Positions 1-7,386 of a stretch of 56,659 nt of DNA are shown one piece after another. The DNA comes from Streptomyces sp. ISL-94 (lineage in GTDB: Bacteria > Actinomycetota > Actinomycetes > Streptomycetales > Streptomycetaceae), in assembly GCF_018614075.1 (NCBI RefSeq), contig NZ_JAGGOZ010000099.1:1-56659 (forward strand). Reading direction: 5' to 3'. The stretch's first letter is position 1. Each line of letters begins with the position of its first letter. The notes under the pieces were generated by a model that saw only the letters and a list, made by a program, of their open reading frames with translations, was not told where the DNA came from and did no database searches. The position numbers and the translations under genes were made by a program.

Positions 1-314
1 CCACGAAAAAGGTAACGGGGCAGGGCAGCGGCCGGAGGCAGGTCGAGCCACTTGTCCATGTGTGGGTGGAAGGTGCCATACAGGTCGACGTTGGACCAGA
101 ACAGCGCGGTCAGGCCGCGCCGGCCCTCGCCTGAAGGCCTCAATGCCCGTGCCGGTTCGGCCAGCACCTGCAGCCCGACAAACCGCACATCGGCCGGGTC
201 CCCGCACACCGGCCCCGTCGACCACCGGCGGATCCGCGCCTCGTGCCTCAGGAAGCTGATACACAGCTCGAAAGCCCTGCCAGAGGCATTCGGCAGGGCT
301 TCCGAGCTGCTCGG
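1..314 (-). pseudogene. Transposase-like C-terminal remnant, open at the window edge
   Basis: A minus-strand frame is open from about 314 to the window edge with no convincing start. Past the terminator at 264-309 it reads like protein rather than noise, with phrases such as RRWSTGPVCGDPADVRF, then GLTALFWSNVDLYGTF and MDKWLDL. The last phrases resemble, from memory, the tail of Tn3-family transposases of actinomycetes, which end with an LFW..V.PYG.F.LDM pattern. The part before them does not fit that family, so the piece may be chimeric or another element. It has no start and begins inside a terminator, so it is probably a relic. Its continuation lies outside the window. Confidence 0.3.
264..309 (-). 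terminator. Strong hairpin terminator of the first Rhs/immunity unit
   Basis: Two 18-bp arms (264-281 and 292-309) pair with one mismatch around a 10-bp loop. The hairpin starts 21 bases beyond the stop of the small gene at 331-603 on the same strand. There is no T-tract, which is usual for actinomycete terminators. Confidence 0.8.
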
Positions 315-330
315 TCAGGTGCGGGGCAGG

Positions 331-603
331 TTAATCGGGCTGTGCGATGTCATTGAACACGTCGATCAGGTCTTCGATTTCCTGTCCACGCGCGGTCACT
401 TCCCAGTCGCCGGTAAACCCGACGTTCATGAGTTCGTCGGACAGGAACTCCAGCATCATGTCCGCCTCCGATTCACTCGGAATCGTAGGGGATACAGCGA
501 GCTCGGTCATGTCCGGCCGCTCTTCCGTAATCTCCAGCAGAGTCCGGTACAGCTTTACGCCTCCCCGAAACCAGGCGGGCGTCGTGTGACTCGTTTCGCT
601 CAT
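331..603 (-). CDS. Small acidic protein, candidate immunity protein of the first Rhs toxin
   Basis: This 90-residue protein starts at ATG 603 behind an AGGAAGA ribosome-binding site. It lies 68 bases after the stop of the large Rhs gene, on the same strand, and a strong terminator follows it. It is rich in Asp and Glu (for example EITEERPDMTEL and EIEDLIDVFNDI) and looks mainly helical, with no signal peptide or membrane segment. Polymorphic-toxin loci typically place the cognate immunity gene directly after the toxin tip. An acidic partner for the strongly basic C-terminus of the Rhs protein fits that. I recognise no named immunity family, so the role is inferred from position and charge. 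Confidence 0.65.
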   Translation of the reverse strand: MSETSHTTPAWFRGGVKLYRTLLEITEERPDMTELAVSPTIPSESEADMMLEFLSDELMNVGFTGDWEVTARGQEIEDLIDVFNDIAQPD

Positions 604-671
604 TCTTCCTGCCGCTGTCTACCGAAATGAAAAGTTGGCCCCTGTGAGACTACTACAGGGGCCAACGCGGT

Positions 672-3600
672 CTAGTGCATATCCTTCGGCCTCATCGACC
701 GCTTCCCCAGGTTCACACCACGGGACTTGCCGAACACCGTGATGACCTGTGATGCGGCGTTGAGTACCACCGTAGCCTTCTTGTTTCCTTTTCCTTCAAA
801 GCGCCACTGGAGACCTCGCGAGTCAACCCTGTGCGTCACCTTCTTCGGGTCCGCCACTGCGTCCTTCATCTTGGCGATGTCGACTCCTCGCCCATCGTTT
901 CGGCCAATGGCCTGATGGAGTCCATGCTTCACATACCCCTCAATCTTGGTCGGCTGGTCCGGATGGACGGTGCAACCGGCGGCACCGGTGCATCCAGATT
1001 CCGGCACCTTTTCCCGAGAGGGAGCTTCAACATTCTTTCTCTCCGTCGATCCCTTCTTCGGTCCGGCGGACTGCTTCTGAACCGGATCTTTCTTCGCCGC
1101 GGCATTCTGTTTCGGTGCAGCCTTCTCCGGGGGCTTCTTGGCGGCTTGCTTCTTCGCCGCCTGCTGCGCCGCCTGCTTGGCCGCCTGCTTCTTGGCCGCT
1201 TCCTGAGCCACCTTCTTTGCGGCTTCGGCAGCAGCCTTCTTCGCAGCCTCTTCCGCAGCCTTCTTGGCCGCTTCCTGAGCCGCCTTCTTGGCTGCCTCCT
1301 GAGCTGCCTTCTTGGCGGCTTCTATCGCCAGGCGCTTGGCCAATTCGGCAGCCGCCCTCCTGGCCGCCTCGATCGCGGCACGGCGGGCGATCTCCTTGGC
1401 GATTTGCTGCGCTGCTATACGGAGGGCGATTGCGGCGAGGATGGGGATGATCTTGCCGTCGGGGTCCGAGATGGACACCGGGTTGTTGTTGGCGTACGCG
1501 TAACCGTTCATCTGCTGCGGGTCGTTGACGTCGATCAGGGGGTCGACCGACAGGAACCGGCCGGTGGCCGGCTCGTAGGAGCGCACGCCCAGCTGGGTCA
1601 GGCCCGTGGAGGCGTCCATGGTGCCCCCGACGAAGCCCTTCTGGTTGGGCCAGGACTGGGGCGCCGCGCCCCGGGTCTCGCCGTAGGGGGTCATGTCCCG
1701 CCGGGTGGCGGTCATGGTTCCTGCGGCGTCCACCGAGAGGGTCGCGGTGTTGTGGTGGTCCGCGGACTGGTAGGAGAGGTCGCCGTCCGACGAGCGGACG
1801 GCAACCGTCTTGTCGCCGAAGGTGTAGCCGCGGGTGGCCTTGGTCTTGCCGTCCGTGCCCAGGGACACCTCGGTGCCGCCCAAGTAGAGCGTGGTGCCCG
1901 AAGGGTCCTTGCGTAGCAGGCGGTTGCCCTCGGCGTCGTAGACGTACTCGGTGACCTTGGTGCCTTCAGTGACCTTGGTGAGCTGTCCTTCGGTGTCCCA
2001 TTCGAGCTTCTGCTCGGAGTTTCCGATCTTGCGGACGGTGGTGTTGCCGGTGGCGTCGTACGTGTAGGAGTCCTTGCGGGTCCCGGTCGGTTCGACGCTG
2101 TCGACGCCGCTCAGTGTGTGCGGCTGGCTGCCCTTGGCGGCCGGGTAGGTGTAGGTGCGTCGGGTTGCACCGCTTCCGACGTCGTGCTTGGTCTCGCTGG
2201 TGCGGTTGCCCGTGGGGTCGAAGGTGTAGGAGTGCCAGTAGGGAGTGACTCCGCCGACGGTGGCCGCGGAAGGGCCGCTCGTGCAGCTGTCCTTGGCCGT
2301 CCAGCCTTCGGTCATACGGCGCAGGTGGTCGTAGCGGAAGCACTGGGTGTCGCGGGTCGTCTTCTCCCGCAGTTCGCTGAGGGAGGTGATGTTGCCTGCG
2401 GGGTCGTAGGTGTAGTCGACCTCGGACAGCGAGTACGGTGCGACCTCACGGTCCGCGAAGGACTTGGTGACCCGGCGGGTCGAGTCGTCCATGTAGTTGG
2501 TGTGGATCATGCGCTTGCCCTTGGCGCCCTGCATGTACTGCATGAGCTCGCCGAAGGGCGTGTACCGGGTGCTGCTGACGTACTCGGCCGAGCCCTTGAG
2601 GGTGCTGGGCATGCCCGTCGCGTTGTAGGTGAGGTCCAGCTTCTCCGCGGGGAGACCGCCGGCGGCGGGAAGGTGCACCGCGCTCGGGTCACCGGTGCTG
2701 TTGTAGTCGATCTTCGACTCGTAGCTTCCGGAGAGCGCGCCCTGACCCTCGGGGATGGTGATCTTGGATCCTGTCGCGGCCCCTGAACTGTCGTAGCCGA
2801 GAACGGACGTGGTGTACGGCGTTCCGCCCGCGTAGCTGGTCGAGGAGGTCAGTTGACCCTTGGACAGGGTGTCGTAGGTCCACTCGGCACGCTTGGGTCC
2901 GGTCGGCCCCGCTTCGCGCTGCTCGGTCGGCCGGCCGAGCTTGTCGTAGGAGACGTGGATGCTCCTGCCCCGGGCGTCGGTGGTGGAGACGGGCTGGTCG
3001 CCGTTGTCGAAGGTGTAGGTGGTGACACCGCGGTCGGGATCGTGCTCCTTGGTCTTGCGGCCGCGCAGGTCGTACTCGTACTGCCAGGTGTTGCCGACCG
3101 GGTCGACGACCTGGGTCAGTTCACCACCGGGACCGTAGCCGTAGCGGGTGCTGTCGAATTCGGCGCCGACCTGCCGTCCCTTGTACTGCCGCAGTTCCAC
3201 CGGGTTGCCCCGGACATCAGTGATGGTCGTGGTGACCGTGGCGCCTTCGGGCGGGACCACGTGCTGCCGGTCACCCTCGTAGGTGGTGGTGGTGCGCCAT
3301 TTCTCGGTGCCGAGGCTGTAGAACAGATCGGCGGTCTTGCGCCCGGCACCGTCGTAGAGGTAGCCGTTCTGGCGGATGATCTGGTTGTCCGGGACGGAGA
3401 CCAGGGCGGTGCCGGGGTTGCTCTTCTCCAGGTAGGGACCGGATTCCTTGACTTCCAGACCACGGGAGTCGTACACCGTGTCGGTGACGACCCTGCCCGC
3501 GCGCGACTCGTCGTTCTGGTTGAGGTCGGAGCGGGTGGCCTGGGTCTGGCGCGGTCGCAGCAGACCGTCGTACAGCTCGTGGCTGACGGTGTACGTGTCG

Positions 3601-6600
3601 TCCGCGAGGCGGGTGCGCGTGGTGACGGCGGAAGGGCCGTCCTTGCGGATCAGGTAGGAGACCTCGATGTCGGGCTTCTGCTCTCGGGTCCGCCCGGCCG
3701 ACCAGCCCTTGGTCAGGCGGCCGAGGGCGTCGTACTCGGACTCGTCCCGCCGCCCGTCGCCGTCGATCGCGGTCAGGGTCAGACCGCGGGTCGGGTCGAG
3801 GATCTCCGTCTCGGTGTGACCGAGCGGGTTGGTGGTTACCACCTGGTGCGGCATTTCACCGGTGGCCGGCGTGTACGCGGTCCTGGAGGTGTTGCCCTGG
3901 GCGTCGGTGGTCTCGACGGAGCGGCCGTACTGGTCGAACTTTTCCGTACCGGCGGTCACGTAGCGCGGCTGGCCGTTGACGTATTCGGCCAGCTCTTCGG
4001 CGCTGGTGGCATCGCCCTTGGTCGGGGTCTCACCGAAACCCTTGCCGTCGTACAGGGTGCGGTCGTCGGAGACGACGTGTGCGGGCCGCTGGACCGTGGC
4101 ACCGCACGCGACGGACACCGTCTCCTGGCGGGAGACGAGGTCCAGCAGGTGCAGCTGGGTGTTGCGGGCGTATTCGGTGCTGGTGCAGCGGTCGTCGTCG
4201 CTCCTGGACGTGTCGCCCAGATCGTTGACCGTGGTGATCAGCCCGTGACCGTCGTACGTCTTCTCCACCGCGGTGCGCCGGAAGCCGCTCGCGACGGCGG
4301 TACGGGTGTGCTCTGCGCCGTTGTTGAACCTCTGCGCGGTGAGCGGCGTCGTCCCCGTACGGTTGCGGGTCGCGGTCGGGCCGCTGATCCACGGCTCGTA
4401 CGCGGTCGCGGCGATGAGCGCGCCGTCGTCGCCGTTGTAGGTGAGGGTCTCGCGGGTGACACCGGCCTGGGAGAGGTGGTCGGTGATCTGGTTGCCCTCG
4501 GAGTCGGCGACCTTGACGCTGCGCGTGCCGCCGGAGGCGGTGCGGTCGCCGTCCATGCCCCGGAAGTAGACGTTCTCCGAGCGGGTGCGCTGGTCGGCGC
4601 CGTCGCCAGTACGGGTGATGACCTTGCCGTAGCCGCGCCACTGGTTCCAGGTGCGCTCGGTGTCCCGGAGGAACTCGGAGGTGTCGTACGCCCAGGCGGG
4701 GGCTCCGGAGTACTCGTACCGGGTGACGGTCGAGGTGGATCCGCCGACGAGGTCGTTCTCGACGATCTGGGTGGCGACGTACTTGTGGAAGTAGTCCTTG
4801 TAGGGCTTGGGGCGCCCGTCGGGGCCGATGGGCTGGCCGGGTGCGGACCAGTTGACCGGGTAGCAGCGCAGGGTGTTGTCGGCGTCCGACGCGGGCAGGG
4901 TGCCGTCGCGGTTGCACTCGGGAGCGGAGTAGGTGACGCCGATCAGGCCGCCGGATTCGGTGTGGATGGCGTTGATCCGGTAGCGGATGAAGGGCGGCAG
5001 GCCCTCCAGGCCGTCGACGCGGTTGGCCAGCTGCTGGCCGGAGAAGGTGATCTCCGGGGTGCTGAAGTCACCGTTGGTCTTGCCGGTGTGCTTCAGCGAC
5101 GCCAGCCACAGGCCGTTGCTCGTGCCGTCGCCGGTCTGGGGGAAGGAGTGGGTCAGGTCCCAGCGGTCGACGTCCTTGTAGGCGCCCCGGGTCAGTACCT
5201 GGGTGGTGATGGCGGAGAACCGCTTGCGTGTCCAGAAGGTCGGGGAGTGCTGGTTCTTGCACTCCGTGCCTGGGGCGCAGAACTGGTCGACGGGAACGTC
5301 GGGCCAGTTCTTGGCGTTGTCCTTGTTGAAATTGGCGTCCGAGCAGTCCACACCGGGCAGGCAGCGTTCAGCGGTGTCGATCAGGACCTTGGCCGGGGCC
5401 TTGGTTCCGTATTCGGCGCCGGTCCGCAGGCCGTACTCGACGCGGCTGAGGTGCCCGCCGCGGGTGTACTCGACGCCCTGGAGTTTCTTGTCCGCTCCGT
5501 AGCGGTTGGTCTCCTTGGCGTAGTAGTAGACCATGGCGTTCCCGCTCACGTCGGAGACGTGGTCGAGGTTGTACCGCCAGGCGCGCTGCTTGCCGCCGTC
5601 CTTGCCGTACAGCGGGACGGTGAAGGCGGAGTTGGTCTCCTGGTCGCCGGTCTTCCAGTTGCCCGGCCGGTTGAGACCGAAGGTGAAGACCGTGCCGGAG
5701 ACGGTGGTCAGGCGGAAGTAGCCGCCCTCGGCGTCGCCGTTGCTGGCACCGGTGAGGTACTCGATCTTGGAGCCGTCGTCCTTGACCCCCTTCCAGGTGC
5801 CGGTGGAGTCATCCTTGACCAGCTCGGTGCCCGAACCGTTGAGGGAGAGCATGGCGTTCTCGGAGGCGAAGCACAGGTCGCCCTTGCCGTCCTTGAAGCT
5901 CACTCCCGAGCCGGGGACGTCCGAGCAGGGCTGGAAGCGGCGCTCGATGAAACCGCCGGACGTGAGCTCGAACCCGTCGCCCGCTTGCGAGGGCTGGGTG
6001 TTGCTGGCGGCCATGCGGCCGTCCACGCTCTGGGCGGAGTAGTTCAGCCCGAGTTCCGGAGAGAGGTCACCGGGGGCCTCGGGGGTGGACATGGGATAGG
6101 TCCAGTTGAAGTCACCGGAGGCCCCACCGGCCTGCCAACTCGACGTAGGGGCGAGAGGCGTCGCCTTGAAGTCTCCGCCGGTGCCCGAGTCGCCGCCCTC
6201 GGCGGCCAGGACCATCGGAGCCGCGGCGGCGGCGCTCCTCGCGGAAAGCTGCTGCTGCGACCCGGTGCCGGTGCCGGCCAGGGCGATACGGGCGGTCAAC
6301 GTCTTGTTCTTGACGTCATTTCCGCTGTCGACTGGAGTCCCGGTCTGACACTCGGCCTTCTCCGGCGCGGTTAGCACACATGCCGGATACTGCACCACGC
6401 GCATGCGGCCCGCGAAATTCGCGCCGAACGCTCCGGCGAACGCGGAATAATCGACGGCGAATTCGACCGTGCCGGGCGAAGGTGCACCCGTGCCCGGTTC
6501 CACGGCCATCAGCACACCGTTGATGCCGGCTTTCTCGGCGTGGGCCTGGTCCTTGACGGAGACCTTCACATTGGCCGGGGCCGCGGGTGCGGCCGCCGCT

Positions 6601-7025
6601 CCCGCCCGAGTGAACGGGACTGCCGTGGAACGTATTCCGACGGGAAGGCCGCCGACGTCGCTGCGGCCGGGAGTAGAGGCCTGCGCGCGCGCAGCCACGG
6701 TGGCACCGGGCTCCAGGAGCGCTTCGCCGCCCTTGGGCCAGGTGACCTTGGGCGCCTTCTTCTGGGCGTTCTGCGCCGCCTCGTTCTTCGGCGGGGACTT
6801 CACCGGGACCCCGGCGCCGGCGAGTACCGGCTCCGTCTGGGTGCCGCGCACCTTGAACTTCTCAGTGGCGGCCGCCGCGGTGCTCACGCCGGCCGAGAGC
6901 AGCAGGGCGGAACTGACCGTGATGGCAATGGCCTGTACGGAACGGCGAATGGATTTAGGCCAGTTCCACATGTTGTCGGAGCTCCAATGGGGCTTGGATC
7001 TCCGGGGTATCTGTGACGGACTCAC
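672..7025 (-). CDS. Secreted Rhs-repeat protein with Lys/Ala linker and C-terminal toxin-like domain
   Basis: The 2117-residue product begins at GTG 7025 (GAGG six bases upstream); an ATG at 6971, with GGAG upstream, would place a classic signal peptide at its very start (hydrophobic core AIAITVSSALLLSAG, Ala-rich cleavage region). A secreted N-terminal region follows, then many YD/RHS repeats from about residue 500 to 1800. The Rhs core closes near residue 1825 with GRFLSVDPL and the DPDG junction near 1855. Next comes a Lys/Ala-rich helical stretch (about 1862-1975), then a tip of about 95 residues. The tip has a His...Arg...Gly start, an ADPKKV turn, WRFEGKG and a VVLNAASQVITVFG strand pair. 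That layout resembles DUF4258-like/BECR-fold RNase toxins, but this is inference. Rhs shells normally encapsulate such tips. The partner at 331-603 is the likely immunity gene. Confidence 0.88.
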   Translation of the reverse strand: MSPSQIPRRSKPHWSSDNMWNWPKSIRRSVQAIAITVSSALLLSAGVSTAAAATEKFKVRGTQTEPVLAGAGVPVKSPPKNEAAQNAQKKAPKVTWPKGGEALLEPGATVAARAQASTPGRSDVGGLPVGIRSTAVPFTRAGAAAAPAAPANVKVSVKDQAHAEKAGINGVLMAVEPGTGAPSPGTVEFAVDYSAFAGAFGANFAGRMRVVQYPACVLTAPEKAECQTGTPVDSGNDVKNKTLTARIALAGTGTGSQQQLSARSAAAAAPMVLAAEGGDSGTGGDFKATPLAPTSSWQAGGASGDFNWTYPMSTPEAPGDLSPELGLNYSAQSVDGRMAASNTQPSQAGDGFELTSGGFIERRFQPCSDVPGSGVSFKDGKGDLCFASENAMLSLNGSGTELVKDDSTGTWKGVKDDGSKIEYLTGASNGDAEGGYFRLTTVSGTVFTFGLNRPGNWKTGDQETNSAFTVPLYGKDGGKQRAWRYNLDHVSDVSGNAMVYYYAKETNRYGADKKLQGVEYTRGGHLSRVEYGLRTGAEYGTKAPAKVLIDTAERCLPGVDCSDANFNKDNAKNWPDVPVDQFCAPGTECKNQHSPTFWTRKRFSAITTQVLTRGAYKDVDRWDLTHSFPQTGDGTSNGLWLASLKHTGKTNGDFSTPEITFSGQQLANRVDGLEGLPPFIRYRINAIHTESGGLIGVTYSAPECNRDGTLPASDADNTLRCYPVNWSAPGQPIGPDGRPKPYKDYFHKYVATQIVENDLVGGSTSTVTRYEYSGAPAWAYDTSEFLRDTERTWNQWRGYGKVITRTGDGADQRTRSENVYFRGMDGDRTASGGTRSVKVADSEGNQITDHLSQAGVTRETLTYNGDDGALIAATAYEPWISGPTATRNRTGTTPLTAQRFNNGAEHTRTAVASGFRRTAVEKTYDGHGLITTVNDLGDTSRSDDDRCTSTEYARNTQLHLLDLVSRQETVSVACGATVQRPAHVVSDDRTLYDGKGFGETPTKGDATSAEELAEYVNGQPRYVTAGTEKFDQYGRSVETTDAQGNTSRTAYTPATGEMPHQVVTTNPLGHTETEILDPTRGLTLTAIDGDGRRDESEYDALGRLTKGWSAGRTREQKPDIEVSYLIRKDGPSAVTTRTRLADDTYTVSHELYDGLLRPRQTQATRSDLNQNDESRAGRVVTDTVYDSRGLEVKESGPYLEKSNPGTALVSVPDNQIIRQNGYLYDGAGRKTADLFYSLGTEKWRTTTTYEGDRQHVVPPEGATVTTTITDVRGNPVELRQYKGRQVGAEFDSTRYGYGPGGELTQVVDPVGNTWQYEYDLRGRKTKEHDPDRGVTTYTFDNGDQPVSTTDARGRSIHVSYDKLGRPTEQREAGPTGPKRAEWTYDTLSKGQLTSSTSYAGGTPYTTSVLGYDSSGAATGSKITIPEGQGALSGSYESKIDYNSTGDPSAVHLPAAGGLPAEKLDLTYNATGMPSTLKGSAEYVSSTRYTPFGELMQYMQGAKGKRMIHTNYMDDSTRRVTKSFADREVAPYSLSEVDYTYDPAGNITSLSELREKTTRDTQCFRYDHLRRMTEGWTAKDSCTSGPSAATVGGVTPYWHSYTFDPTGNRTSETKHDVGSGATRRTYTYPAAKGSQPHTLSGVDSVEPTGTRKDSYTYDATGNTTVRKIGNSEQKLEWDTEGQLTKVTEGTKVTEYVYDAEGNRLLRKDPSGTTLYLGGTEVSLGTDGKTKATRGYTFGDKTVAVRSSDGDLSYQSADHHNTATLSVDAAGTMTATRRDMTPYGETRGAAPQSWPNQKGFVGGTMDASTGLTQLGVRSYEPATGRFLSVDPLIDVNDPQQMNGYAYANNNPVSISDPDGKIIPILAAIALRIAAQQIAKEIARRAAIEAARRAAAELAKRLAIEAAKKAAQEAAKKAAQEAAKKAAEEAAKKAAAEAAKKVAQEAAKKQAAKQAAQQAAKKQAAKKPPEKAAPKQNAAAKKDPVQKQSAGPKKGSTERKNVEAPSREKVPESGCTGAAGCTVHPDQPTKIEGYVKHGLHQAIGRNDGRGVDIAKMKDAVADPKKVTHRVDSRGLQWRFEGKGNKKATVVLNAASQVITVFGKSRGVNLGKRSMRPKDMH
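1126..1440 (-). repeat. Lys/Ala-rich tandem repeat tract inside the Rhs gene
   Basis: Minus-strand codons here encode an eight-residue unit close to EAAKKAAQ, repeated about five times in a row (24-bp DNA period). Looser Arg/Ala and Gln/Lys/Ala variants lie on either side. It separates the Rhs core junction from the toxin-like tip and should form a long positively charged helix. Confidence 0.85.
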
Positions 7026-7047
7026 GCAATTCCTCTATGCAGAATGA

Positions 7048-7070
7048 GGTGCGCTGACGATCAGCGCACC
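7048..7070. promoter_or_regulatory. 10-bp perfect inverted repeat just upstream of the Rhs start
   Basis: GGTGCGCTGA and TCAGCGCACC flank the three bases CGA. The repeat ends 23 bases before the GTG start at 7025, so it could be an operator or a leader hairpin of the Rhs mRNA. No known regulator site is recognised. Confidence 0.55.
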
Positions 7071-7098
7071 TATCACGCACACAGTAAACGATCAGTCT

Positions 7099-7126
7099 CA
7101 CCGTGGTTATGGATTCAGCCACGGTG
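7099..7126. promoter_or_regulatory. 8-bp inverted repeat in the divergent promoter region
   Basis: CACCGTGG and CCACGGTG are separated by 12 bases. It lies about 30 bases further upstream of the Rhs gene than the stronger repeat at 7048-7070. Its role is unknown. Confidence 0.4.
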
Positions 7127-7386
7127 GAAGTCCCGTGGGTCACTCGAGGGGATGGGTGCTCGCACCCAGAAGTGGACGAACTAATTCCAACCGATTCGAG
7201 CGTGAGGGCAAGTCAAGGTCGAGCATAAGTATGATCTAGTTCAGTAAGGTTCCGGGTGTGTGTGATCTTCGGCTCGCCTCCGGTCGCCCACCCGCTCGGA
7301 CGCGGAGCCACCGAACTTCCCCCGTGTACCGCCCGCCCATGAGGCGGTCGCCAATCCGATCGCCGTCACCCTTGGATGGTTTTGCC

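Larger units (their letters stand above)
7026..7386. other. Divergent intergenic region between the Rhs gene and the secreted propeller protein
   Basis: This region must hold the promoters of both divergent genes. It contains two inverted repeats, listed separately, and is more AT-rich than its surroundings. A TATGAT hexamer at about 7228-7233 could be a -10 for the rightward gene, but no good -35 accompanies it. No gene is seen. Confidence 0.5.

Noticed and set aside
1126..1440. CRISPR-like regular repeat.
   Set aside because: The repeat is contiguous, without spacers, and lies in a coding frame encoding Lys/Ala units.
2853..6374. Open frame of 1173 codons on the plus strand, opposite the first Rhs gene.
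   Set aside because: It is a GC-driven antisense frame rich in Val, Gly and Ala with no domain, start signal or family phrase. The Rhs frame on the other strand has clear motifs.
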